From Dastarcus helophoroides (Eukaryota; Arthropoda; Insecta; Coleoptera; Bothrideridae), in NCBI GenBank assembly GCA_028583605.1, contig CM053327.1, positions 18,029,629 to 18,093,628 on the forward strand: DNA of 64,000 nucleotides, written 5' to 3'. The number at the start of each line of letters is the position of its first letter. Positions within the stretch are counted from its first letter, which is position 1. The notes beneath the pieces were generated by a model, which did no database searches, was not told the DNA's origin, and saw only the letters and a list, made by a program, of their open reading frames with translations. Made by a program: the position numbers and the translations under genes. Shown here piece after piece: positions 40,101 to 53,816 of this stretch.

Positions 40101-43100
40101 AATTTATGATTTTACTTTTAAAATTTCGGGTTGCATTTATTGCATTAAGTTTTTCTGGGATTTTATTTTTTTTATTCTAATAAATTTAAATTTAAAATCT
40201 TTTATTTTAATTTATCTTTTAAAATTTTTGATTTATTATAAAGTTGTTATGAAATATCGACTTCGATTATTATCGATTATAGATGTTCAGTTATCAATGT
40301 GGCTTCGATACATAATTTTTTTCATTTTGGGAAAAAAATTATATCTATTTGGTTTAGTTCCAGTTTTCGTTACGACAAAAATAACGGTTTTTTCCCCAGT
40401 TTTCGGTTCAGCTCCATCTGATTCATTTTTAAAATTTTTATTTGAATTAAACATTTATTTTCTACCATAATTTAGAAAATGTAGTATCTTTCTTTCGTTG
40501 GTATTGCAACATAACTAGCCAGACCTAGTTTAAAATTAAAGGGAAATCTATTTGATTTTATGGATTCAGTGTCAGCTGTCTTAGATTGGTCAAATTTTGA
40601 TTCTAAAATACTACTTTCGCAATAAAATCAAAAATTTCGATATGAAACTCGAATATTCAAATCTTTTTTCGACTTTTTAACCCGATATTTCACTCGAAAC
40701 TCATAATTTTGTGATTACTGTCATAAATTCGAAAAAAAACTCAACATTTCGAGATTATACTCGAAATTTTAAGTTTTTTAAATAAATTAAGCTCTTTTTA
40801 AAATGTCAGTTTTAACCTTCGCATTTATATTAAAATGTTTCGAATTTCCAAATTTAAAATATTCAAGCTGAAACTTCCAATCTGGCGTCTATTTTGAATT
40901 CAAATTTCAAGAAAAAAATTAAATTTCTATAAAAATGTGCTGACATTTTTGGTGGAATGGACTGATCCTTGGTTATTTTGAAAAATTGATATAAAAATCT
41001 TGTGTCCTGAAACCAACAACTTCTAATCTTTCTTGGTTTCAGGGGACAAATTTGTATATAAATTTTTGAGTGTAAAAATTTTCCACTCAAAGTCGAAAAA
41101 TTTATTAAAATCTTAGATATATGACTATTTACTCAAAAGTTTTCCTTTGAAAGATTCAAATTTAACTTGTACTTTTCAGCTAGGTATTTTTTTTCTAAAA
41201 CTTCGACTTCAAATGAAATTTAGCCTTTTTTTTAGAAATTATTATAACCCCGTTTTTCGACATTTTAACTTTATTCGTTAATTGTAGACATTTTCCTTGA
41301 CATAAACACTAAACAGAAAAAAAAAACTGAAAACTGTAAGTTTAAACTTTAACTATTTATAAAAACTCGAATATTCGACGTTTTGCCCGAAAGCTCACAA
41401 TTTCTAGAATTCAAATTTGTAAGGTTAGTTTTAAAATTTTGAAAAATTTTCCTTCATAAATTTATTTTTTAAAAAACTGCTCTAAACTTGGACTTTTTTT
41501 AATCTCAACTTTTTTCTTGAAATGTGGAGATTTCTTCGATATTTCGAAATAAAACTAATTAACAATATAAAATAAAATTTTGAAATTGAAAGTAGAACTT
41601 TTTCACTTAGAATATAAATATTGTAGTTCAAGTAAATATTTTTCGGTAATAACCACAATCTCGATTCCTAAACTTAAATTTTCTATGAAAAAATTCAAAT
41701 TTCGGCATTACGATAAATTTTGTGGAAAAATTTCGAAAAAAATTAACAAACAATTTTTTCAATGGGCGAATATTGCGGGTTTTCACCAGAAGTTTTCTAC
41801 TGGGACACGACATTGTGAGATTAAATTCGAAATTTCGAAAAATTATCATAATTTTTCGAAATTTCGTTTTCCAAAAATTGGCCCAAAATTTAGACTTTTT
41901 CTTTAAAATAAAATATAATTTTTACTTGAAATATAAATTTTAAGATTGAAGTAAGTAGAAATTCCAAAAAATCTGTAAAAAACGCAATTTCAATGTCTAA
42001 ACTCAATTTTTCTAATAGAAAATTCCAGTGTTGGGATCAACGATAAATTTTCAGGAGAAATTTCGGATAAAATCAACTAAAACGTTTGTGAGGAAAATTA
42101 ATATTTTGAGAAAATATTTGTAAAAAATCGATTTTTAACACAAAAATTCGAGAACATCAGAAAATTCCAAGTTTAAACCTAAACTTCTGCGAAAAAAATT
42201 GAAATTTTTAAAATCATCATTTTTGCAGATTTTTATTTCATTATTTGATAAAAAACAAAATTCTGACTTCTAAATTCCAAGCAATTTGAAAAAACTCAGT
42301 TTCGAAGTTAAAGTAGAAATCTTTAAAAGAAGTGAAACTTTTCGGAATAACTAACAATGACTATTTTTGAGTGTGAAGAAAATTGGAAGTTTAATTATAA
42401 ATGTTTTAACATATTTAATGTCACAACTTCAAGTTTTTTCTCAAAATGTCTGCGTCAAAAACAAGATTCCGGCTTTAAATGGGAATATATTTTTACAGAA
42501 AACTGTGCTTCGCTAGCTTTCATGGAAAATAACTTACTTTTAATGATAAGTTACAACAGAGCATAAAATTTTTAATTTAAAGTCGACATTTTGTTAGAAG
42601 AAAGAAAACACTTCAAGTATTTTCGAAATTTCGCGATAAAAGTCAAGATTTCAAGAACCTCAAATAAAATATATATATATATATATATATATATACAGGG
42701 TGAGTCACTAAGCGGGAATCGGTCTTTGGTAAGCGTATCGTTCAAAATATCGAAAAATGTTTCGAATAAAAGTTGTTCGAAATAAAGTTCTTCACAACCT
42801 AAAATTATTGCCAAATATGGCGGCCTTCCGGTTGCACCGGAAATGAACACAACTTTCTTATTTTAAATAGAACACCCTATGTATTTTTACATTTTTGGAT
42901 TCCTTGTTAAAAATGAATATGAATTTATTAAGACGACATAGGCCCTTAATTGAACCGTTTTCGCGTAATTTAATTTTTTTGGTTAAATTTGACGATTTCG
43001 GAGCTTGACGCCATTAACGATATTTTCCAAATGCAATGACTCAGAGTTGTGTGGCATACGGTTTTGGATTCAGGAAGAAATGGAGTATTTGTTTACGTCT

Positions 43101-45870
43101 TTGCTGTTAGCAAGATTTCTTAAATTTCTTCACATCCGTCGACTCAATTCTTCAGTTGTTCAAACATGCATAACTTAATTTTTTCAAATGGAACCACCTA
43201 TCTTGGTTTATCTTATCGGATGCAAAATTAAATTACCTTTTTTTTGGTACCAAGTATTGCCACCTCCACCCAATAATATTTGAGAAATTTAGGATTTTGT
43301 AAAAATTTTAATTAATTTCGTATTATCGCGTTAGCCCTGGATGTCGCGGTTTTGTTTCGTCTCGTTTGTCCGGCAATAACTGACAGTTTATCTCATTGTT
43401 GTCGCGAGGTCTTGGTATTAGTACTGAAAGACAATGTTTTCCCAAGAAGAATTGGTCGATATGATTTACGTCTTGGGCAGTGCTGACAGAAATCCATTTC
43501 TTGCCTCAAGAATTTATGGCCAACGCTTTGCCGATCGGAGACATCCAAATTCAGCGGTATTCGCTAAATTGAGAGAGAGGTTTGAGCGAACTGGTAGTAC
43601 GAAATACGAGAAAAAGGAGCGTAGAAAACCAACGACGCATGAAGAAAACCAAGTTTTAGTAGCGGCTGCTGGTGTCCAAGATCCGCACTTAAGAACCAGA
43701 AGAATAAGTGTGACATTACAAATAAGCCAAAAATCGGTTTCATGATTGTTGTGTAAAAACAAGTTTCATCCGTATCACACCTAGCTAGTGCAAGAACTCA
43801 ATCAAACTGACTAACAATCGATGCAGTTGTGTGAATGGACGTTACATAACCTGCAGGAACAAAATGACCGTTTCGGACATTGGTACTATTTACCGACGAA
43901 TGTACAAACATTTTTTAAGAACCGCTTCGTGGGAAGGAAACGATACACCACGATACTGAAAATCATCATTGGATTTCAGTGTAAAGCATTAAAGAAAGTA
44001 AATAAACAATAAATAAATGGGTAACAGTAAGTTGCAACAAATATTAAGAAGAATACATAAACAGTGGTAATAATAACATTAAATTAAATGTTCAACATAA
44101 CCACCAGCTTCACGATGGCAAATGCGCAGTCTGTAGCAAAGAATTGTTCACATCCACCAAGACGCTTTCATTGATATTTTGGAAAGCAACACGAACCCGG
44201 TCCATCATGTCTTCTCGGGTAGTTGGTGGTTCCTGGTACACAACTTGCTTAACATAACCCCACAAGAAAAAGTCTGGCTTAGTTAAATCCGGTGATCTTG
44301 CGGGCCATGCCACTGGACCTCCTCTTCCTATCCACTTGTTGGGGAATTGTGTATTGAGGAACTCCCTTACATCCCTTCCATAATGTGCCGGTGCCCCATC
44401 ATGTTGGAACCACATTTGCCGCACGTCAGCAAGAGGCAAATTGTCTATCATTTCGGGCAATTGATTTTGCAAAAAATGCAAGTAATTGTTGGCATTCAAA
44501 TGTTCATTGAAGAAGTGTGGTCCGACAACAAATCTTCCTATGACACCACCCCAAACATTCAGATACCACCTATGCTGATGGTCTAAGGGCCTTATTCAAT
44601 GAGGATTTTCAGTGTGGCAGTGACGGGAGTTGTGCCTTCCCACGAAACCGTTCTTATGAAATGTACATTCGTCGGTAAATAGTACATTGTCCAAAAAGTC
44701 ATTTTGTTCTTGTAGTTTTCGTAACGCCCACTCACAAAACTGCATTCGGTTGTTGAAATCAGCTTGATTGAGTTGCTGTACTAGCTGGACACGATACGGA
44801 TGAAACTTATTTTTACGCAAGATTCGTGAAACCGAGGCTTGACTTATTTGTAATTCCGTGCTTATTATTCTGGTACTTAAATGCGGATCTTGGACAACAG
44901 CAGCCACTACTAAAACTTGGTTTTCTTCATGCGTCGTTGGTTTTCTACGCTCCTTTTTCTCGTATTTCGTACTACCAGTTCGCTCAAACCTCTCTCTCAA
45001 TTTAGCGAATACCGCTGAATTTGGATGTCTCCGATCGGCAAAGCGTTGGGCATAAATTCTTGAGGCAAGAAATGGATTTCTGTCAGCACTGCCCAAGGCG
45101 TAAACCATATCGACCAATTCTTCTTGAGAAAACATTGTCTTTTAGTACTAATACCAAGACCTCGCGACAGCAATGAGACAAACTGTCAGTTATTGCCGGA
45201 CAAACGAGACGAAACAAAACCGCGACATCCAGGGCTAACGCGATAATACGAAATTAATTAAAATTTTTACAAAATTCTAAATTTCTCAAAAATTATTGGA
45301 CGGAGGTGGCAATACTTGGTACCAAAAAATAGGTAATTTAATTTCGCATCCGATAAGATAATCCAAAATAGGTGGTTCCATTTGAAAAAATTAAGTTTTG
45401 CATGTTTGAACAACTGGAGAATTGAGTCGACGGATGTGAAGAAATTTAAGAAATCTTGCTAACAGCAAAGACGTAAACAAATACTCCATTTCTTCCTGAA
45501 TCCAAAACCGTATGCCACACAACTCTAAGTCATTGCGTTTGGAAAATATCGTTAATGGCGACAAGCTTCGAAATCGTCAAATTTAACCAAAAAAATTAAA
45601 TTACGCGAAAACGGTTCAACTAAGGGCCTATGTCGTCTTAATAAATTCATATTCATTTTTAACAAGAAATCCAAAAATGTAAAAATACATAGGGTGTTCT
45701 GTTTAAAATAAGAACGTTGTGTTCATTTCCGGTGCAACCGGAAGGCCGCCATATTTGGCAATAATTTTAGGTTGTGGAAAACTTTATTTCGAACAACTTT
45801 TATTCGAAATATTTTTCGATATTTTGAACGATACGCCTACCAAAGACCGATTCGCGCTTAGTGACTCACC

Positions 45871-45925
<55 letters not shown>

Positions 45926-48900
45926 GTTAATACTTAAAATTTCGATTTAGACTAAAATTTTTAAAATGAAGTCAATATTTTTTTAGAAAATGTGACAATT
46001 GTAAGTTTCCAATTCAACTTTCAGAAAAATTAAAATAAAAATTGAAAGTGTCAGCTTGGAATTTTTCTATTAAAGTTGCAGGAATTTCTGCAAGTTTCTG
46101 AAAAAGAAATCGAAATTTCTAATAAAAATTCAAATGTTAGAAATTTAGAATTATGAAAAAAGAAAACATTTCAAATTACAAGACATTTCGAAAAAACAAA
46201 ATAATTCCAAATTTAGAAAATTTAAAGTAAATTTGCGAGAGAAAATTTGAAATTATAGAAAATATTCGATATTTATTTTATGAAATATTGTAAATATTTT
46301 AGGTTGTATGTTAATTCGAGATATTATGTCTAAGTCAAGAGTAAGAATTTGTTAACGTGGATTTTTGAACCTTGCACGGAACCGAAATAAACCCATATAT
46401 TTTTCGGTTGGTTCCGGTTTGGTTCCGAAACAAATAACTATTTTTGGTTCAATTCTGGTTGGAAGTCCTGATATGAACATCCATGTCCATATTGATGTAT
46501 TAACAGCACTCATTTCTATTGTTACAAAATGAAAGTGCTAATAAAATATTATTTTCTATTTAGTGCTGAAAATGTTTAGCATTTTTAGATGGCATTATTA
46601 ATGATCTTAATTTTACTCATAAATGCTAAAGTGTATTTGTCTATTTGGCTCCAGTAAATGTTTTAACACAAATGGAAGCAATATTTTGTTTTTCGAAGAG
46701 ATTCTGTTTTAGCGGTTCGCTGAGTTTTTAATTCATTGATGGGAAGAGGAAATCATATCTAAACGTCACGTTGAAAATGGGCTCAATTTGTTTCGTGTTT
46801 TGTCATTATGTTCTACAGCAAATTCCCAAAGCTCTAATAATCAGCTTCATATAGTATGTATGTATCTCATCATAGATTTATATACTCGGCATTAAACAAA
46901 CAATGTGTTTTATTTCCATCAATGTTCGTTTTTCCGTAATTCTAAAATAACCGCAGGAGGTACTGTCAAATAAATCCTCTATAGGTAAAATCATCAGAAT
47001 TGGTAATTAGTTTCATTCTCAAAAACGTGTATGGAATCATTAAAATTCGTATTTTTAACAATTTTATTTCAGCTAAAAAACTATATTGTTTTGCATATTT
47101 TCAAATAATTATCTCCCAATTCAACTTTGAAAGAGGCCACCCAGAATTCATTTAAAAATCGAGATAAATTTAAAATTTCAAAATAAAAAACTTCCTGAAG
47201 ATGATAGTTTGGCTATCGAAACGCGTTAGAGCAACACTTGTTCTGTTTTTTAATCTTTCTTGATTTCAGAGAGCAAGATTTGTATTTCAATTTAAAATAA
47301 AAACGAATTTTCGAAACTTGAAGAGCACAATTGAAATGAAAAATGGGAAAAGCTTTTGGTTTATATCGAAATTTTAGGAAAAAGGGCTTTAAACTTGACT
47401 ATAATTTTGCTATTTAAAATCGAAGTTTCGAAAAAAAAAACCAATAGTACTAATTGAACACAGTTTCGAGTTTGAAATCAAAAAACCCGAAGCAAGGAAA
47501 ATACTGAAATTGTACTCTCAGATTTCAAATTTCGTCGAAGAATCTCCAGATTTAAAAAAAAAAAATTTTTAAGAAGAAGCAAAATTGCAAATGAGCCAAA
47601 ACTTAAAAAAACACAATTCTTAGGCCATTTTAAAAAAAAGTCATAAAAAAATTTTGAAAAAAACACGAACCTTTGAGGAAAACTTTCATAGTCAAAATTT
47701 TCAAAAAAGACGAAATTTGCAAAGGTTCGAAATTCACGAAAAAGTAAAAAAAATAGAAAAAAGAAATTTTACCGAAAAGCTCAAAATTTTGAAAAAAAAA
47801 TCGATGAAAGTTCGAAATTTTCAAAATAAGTGTAGAGATTTGAAAAAAATAATAAATTTAAAAAAGTGGCAGCGAAAAGTGGAGTCAAAATCTTTCAAAA
47901 ACTTCAGCAGTAGAAATGGAGAATTAGAAGTGCTTTTTATTAATATAATTTCTGAATTATGAATATTATGGTAAACTTTACTGAACATTTCCGGAATTGT
48001 TGCAATATTTGATGATCCTGGACGATATTATCTTCGAGGCTCATATCGCTATTTAATTAAACTCTGGAGCTCTGAAACTCTGGAAATCGTTGCTTTTCAT
48101 GAAACATAATTAGCCAAGATATATTGCATATCAGCCAAATCAGTCATTTAAATATTTTTTGTTTGGATGATATGGATTTCAAAATGTCTCACTTTACTCA
48201 CATCCGTAACAACGTACAAAGTATCCGAAAACAACAAAACTTATCGTCATAAAAGAAACATAGAATCGGAATATAACTACTAAGCTTTTTTCTGCGAAAT
48301 ATGTCGGCTACAGTTGAGATTCTTCCATCTCCAAATAAATCTCGCATTAGTGAAATTTTAGCTGTTAGAATAATGATCTGCTTGTAATTAAAATTTCAAT
48401 TAATGCTGTGTGCTAAATAAACTGATAAATAACAATTTGAAAATCATAATTTGCAATGAACGAATGAGAAACTGGAGAAGAGTTTTTTACCTTTTATATG
48501 GTTGACATTTTAAATTACCGTGCTCTTCTGCCTCCAGAAACATTGATTTACTGAGTTACTGAGGTCTTCTGCATTGACCACTTAAAATCTTTTCCATTTT
48601 TATGCTCCTTTCACTTCAGAAAAGTGTTGTCACTGCTATTATGGAGGGAAGAACGAAAATGGGCAGCGGAGGAATATGGGAACTTGCACGTTATATGGCA
48701 AGCCAAGAGCATATGAAATGTAATAGGAGCACAAATAATGAGATGGCTAGAATGTGTAATGAGAGTAAACGGTGACCGTCCAACAACTCAAATATTAAAG
48801 AAAGAAATAACGGGAAGGCGGAAAAGAAGAACGTCACTTACAAAAAGGCAATAAATGGTGGAAAAAGCGATACAAAAAATGAAGATAAGGAACTGCAGAG

Positions 48901-51900
48901 AGTTGATCAAAAACAAAATAGCATGAAAGAAAATATGTTATGAAGCCAAGGATCTCCTTGGTCCGTAGAGTTGTATTATTATATTATGATTGGCATACTG
49001 AGGTAAAATACTCTTAGCTCTTTCTTGAAGAAGCCATCGATAACGGGTGAAACGTCAAACACTTTAAGGTATTGAATGTTCCATCCCAGAAAAAGCCTTG
49101 GCACTCATTAATCTTCGGTATCGCACTTTAAGAAGAAACTTACAGCGTTGACCAAATTATTGATTTTATGTACCTCGATCAGCATTTTTATACCCATTGT
49201 AAGCACAGCTTTTAATTAATATAATTTAAGCGTTCTGTCACAATTTCTTAGAGGGCCCTTGATAAATATAATCATTAGTGACGAAAACGTGAAAGCATTT
49301 TATCAACTCTCTTCAGTAGTTCATCACTACTGCCGTCAAGCTTCCATCCGTCCATTTTGAATTCCCCTATTATAAATCTTTTTGGAATTCTACTTCTTAC
49401 ATATCAAATTGCGAAATTAGGTTAATATGTTACTAATAACTTTATATCCGATGTACCGCGCGATCTTGTGTCAATCCTCAAATAGAATTAACAGCTAGCA
49501 GTTGAATTATTTAGCTTTTAGGTGATACATTTGTACATTTGCCCTAGTTAAATAATTTTCTACATCATGATTTCGTTATTGATTTACGAGTTACAAATTT
49601 TAACTTAGAATTAAAATGGTGATTTTATTCGAATGATTAACATTTGTGAAATATTCGAACACTGTTCTGTTCGCAGTGTAACTTTGCCTGCTATTCAAAC
49701 GAGTTTGAAATTGTAATTTCGAATTGGATGATTACAGAGATTAATTCATTTGGAAACAACCAATTCGCGCATTAAAATTATCGGTGAGCTTTTAATAATA
49801 ATGTAAATAAATAATTTGTAGCTGCACAACAAATAAAAATATAGCTATGATAATACCGCTATCTAGCAGCTAAAACAAACGACATGTGTATGCAAGAGAA
49901 ATTCATAGCGAGAATATAATGAAGTTATCCGATACCATCTAAAAAAAATTAAGGTAATTTATATTTGATGTATATTTTATTTGTTTTTAGCATAGAGATC
50001 TAAAAACAGACGAATTATCCAAACTCTGAGGTTGTCTTTTTCGGTGACTTCAACGTACACAACATCCCCTGGTTAAGGTTTTCTTCCCGAACTGACGACG
50101 CGGGAAGGGTGGCAGAGGCTTTCGCCATCACTTGTGGACTATCGCAATTGGAACCCACAAGAATTCTTGATGCAAATACTCATCAACTTAATCTATTCGA
50201 CCTTTTCCTTACAAATTCTCCAAATTCGTATAAAATCACTGTGACATTACCGCTTGGAAATTCCGATTACAAGCTTGTAGCGGCCTCTCGCTCGCTTCAT
50301 ATATCACCTCCTCCTTAGGCACAGTCCCGTAGAGTTTGGCACTTTAACTCTGCAAAGTGGGAAGAATTAAGAGACTTCTTTGCATCTTTCCCGTGGCAAG
50401 AAGTCTCCTTTAACTCAAACAAGCCTTCCTCAGTCGCCGAATCCATCACTGAAACTATCCTTGTTGGTATGGAATGCTTAATTCCCCATTCCCAAAAGAA
50501 GCCTGCTTCCAGTAGGTTGGTTCAGCAAAAAATGTGCTTGGGCTGTCTCCTGCAAAAATCACGCATATCATCGTTGGAGAAATAATCCCTTAGTCGAGAC
50601 TCTGGCCATCTTTGTAAATGCACCAAATTTTTGTAAACAAGTTATTGACGAGGCAAAAACTGATTTCGAGCCTAAAATGCGCCAGATGCTTATCAACTGT
50701 CCGAACGGTTCTAGGTCCTTTTGGGAATTTGCAAAATCGATTGGATAGAATGTTAAATCTTCAAATTTGCCATCTTTACTTGATGACAATAACAATATTG
50801 CGACTACTTCCAAGGAAACGGCTGACCTGCTGCCTATAATGTTTGCTGAAAACTCCAACCTTGATTCTCGAAACGCAGAACCTCATATTCTTCCTAAGGT
50901 TGGCACTTCAATGCCTGAAGTTGTTTTCAACCAAGGCACAGTCAGAAAGATTCTCCTCGAGCTCGACACATCAAAAGTTTTTGGTCTAATTGTATGTATC
51001 CCTGCTCTTCTTCTTAAGAAGGGCGCTCCAGAGTTGACTCTTGACCTAAGCAAATTGTTTACACTCTCTTATAACAAAGGTGTATACCCTAATATCTGGA
51101 AATCTGCCAGGGTACAGCCGGTCCCCAAAAAAGGAAAAAGGAATATGGCTAAAAACTATCGCCCTATGCCTTTGTTGCTTGTTATATCTAGTGATGGAAA
51201 AGGTTATCAACATCGAGATTCTTAGATATCTGGAGAAGAATAGATTCATTTCGGACAGGCAATACGGTTTCAGACAACAACGCTCAACTGGCGATCTACT
51301 TACATATGTTACTCCTATCTATTACTTAGCTATGGAAAAACATGGTGAGGCTAGGATTATGGCATTGGATATCTCAAAGGTCTTCGGCAGAGTCTGGCAT
51401 TTATCTCTTCTCGCCAAATTAACATCTTATGGTTTTCCTCCTGGACTCTGTCTTTGATATCCAGTTTTCTCTTAGGTCTTCGTCGATGGCATTTCATCTG
51501 AGACATTTGCGATTAATAAAGGGGTGCCTCAGGGGTCCGTCCAGTCTCCTACTCTGTTTCTGTTACACATAAATGATAATGATCAATTTCCAATCCGGTG
51601 CCTTGGTGTCATCTTTTTTCTTCGACAAACCATTATCCGTCGCTGCTTTAGATCCTCTAAAGGAACAGCAGTTACAGATAATTAATCGTAAGAAAAATCT
51701 AGTCGACTTCAACTCTTCAAAATCTCAGGCCGCGGTTTTCTCTAAGAAAACGTCAAGGGATAATGCAACAAACATACTAATGGACGGTAAAATCCTCCCG
51801 ATGAGATCTAATTTGTCTATTCTAGGAGTGAATGCGAGCACTAACTTCTCTTGGAACGATCATGTGCTCCCCATTGCCAAATCCGCCTCTCAGAAGCTAG

Positions 51901-53766
51901 GCTTTCTTTTTAGAGCTAACAAGTACTTCACATCTCATAAGCTACACACACTATACAAAGCTCAAGTTAGGCCAACACTAGAATACTAGTTCTCTTGTTT
52001 GGAGTTCAGCCCCAAAGCACACTTTAGCTCTTTAGGATTCAATTCAAAGAATAGCGATTCGCCTGATTGATGACGAGAGTTTGACCGACTCTCGGGAAGC
52101 ACTAGAGCACAGAATGATGGTTGGTGATTTTTACCTTTTCTACAAGTACCTTTATGAGAGATGCTCACAGGAACTAATAGGATTGATCCCCCCAAGGGCA
52201 AGATTTTTGAGGCATACAAGACAGTCGGATGCAGCAAATTCCTGTGCGGTCCAGCTTGACACACGGAGACACGGAGACTCTTTTTTTCTATAGAACTTCC
52301 AAACGATGGAACTCGTTACCGAACGGAATTTTTCCCAAAAATTACAACCTATCCTTGTTTAAGAAGGTGGTTCATCGCCATCGATCCTTGTTGCTGCATC
52401 CTACTCACTGTGCTTTGAAGGCAACCCATTTAAGAAAATTGCTGAGCAGCTAGGCCTGTTCTGTTTCCTAAAATATGTTTCACTATCCTTATCTTAGGGC
52501 CAACAAAAATGTCTTCTTTGATATTTGTATCCGATAAATGCTTAAGTTTATCACCTAGGTACTTGAAATACGAAACTTCCTTAGGTGGTACCTTTACATA
52601 TTGCTTCATAATACTTAATTTAATGTGAAGTGAACGTAGCAAAATTTTTAGGCTATCAAATAGCCCATTTCACAATAGTTTTGGTCCCAAGGGTTGATGA
52701 TGCTCTTTGTGGCCATTATTTTTATTCCAATATTATGCTCTATTTCTACTATCCCATTCACAAAGGAAGCATGGATATTTTGTATATCCTCCTTGTTGAT
52801 CTAGAAGCATATGCAATCTCTTTAGGATGCTGCCTATAGTGCAACCAAAAAATCACAGAAATACCATATCAAAGCCGATACTTGTAAATCTTAATATGAT
52901 TTTAATCACATCAATCAATACTAAAGAATGTAGATGATTATTTAAATGTAACCAGTATTACTAGCATGCACTGTTATCAAAGAAATTACAAGTTAATGCT
53001 AGTAATAGGAAGTAATACGTCTACATTATTAAATAAGTCAAAATTTTCAAATAAAAACCAAAATTTTCCGAAAAATGATGGATAAATCGAAATTTTGAAA
53101 AGGTCGAAATTTTGTAATATAATAGAAATTTTTAAAAATTTTAAACCATTCAGAAATGTGTATTTTAAAAAAAAAAATAAGCTTGAAAGTTTTTTGAAAA
53201 AAATAAAACTTTTAAAGATCAATTAATCAATTTAAAAAAAATCCAAATGTTTGAATAAAATCGAAATTTGAAAAAGTTTGAATTTTAAAATAAGTGGAAA
53301 TTTTTTAAAGCCGGAAATTTTGAAAAAAAACTTGAAATTCATGATGATAAAAATCCAACCTTTCAAAAATATATCTTAACGAAAAGTAAAATTTTTTAGA
53401 AAAGTCACTTGCAAAAAGTTTAATTTGAAAATTTTTATTTTTAATCATTTCGTATAGTTGACAAAACTATAATATATAAGCTATTACCCGCGACTTCGTC
53501 TTAAATAAATAATTGTCTTTACGGTAACGGAGGAACTGTCCAAAATTAAAGAGGGTTTTTAAATTTGTTAAATGTTAAATTGACAGATCAGTTTGATTTG
53601 TTTTAATTATGAACCAGTAGATTGTTATAAGATAGCGATAGACAGTGCCGTCCATCAAACATGCTCTCCCAGTTCGTGCTGGTTGCAGAATGATGTTATG
53701 TTCAAATTCGTTAATGCGATAAATTAAATATTTAGCTTCCCGACACCTTACGGTATAAGGGAATTG

Positions 53767-53816
<50 letters not shown>

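Larger units (their letters stand above)
42696..45873 (-). mobile_element. 3.18-kb palindromic Tc1/mariner-type transposon, copy B
   Basis: Same architecture as copy A, reversed: TA, CAGGGTGAGTCACTAAGCGG, a 738-bp arm (42696-43433), the short HTH-only frame (43434-43745, +) with decayed homology to about 43972, a central segment, the full-length transposase (45135-44079, -), the second 738-bp arm (45136-45873) and TA. The last base is T instead of G (CACCCTT). It sits between TA microsatellites in timeout intron 4. Confidence 0.92.

Noticed and set aside
41580..41943. Lys/Phe-rich open frames in intron 4
   Set aside because: Both strands are open at once because of the TTTCGAAATTT composition; no conserved motif is present.
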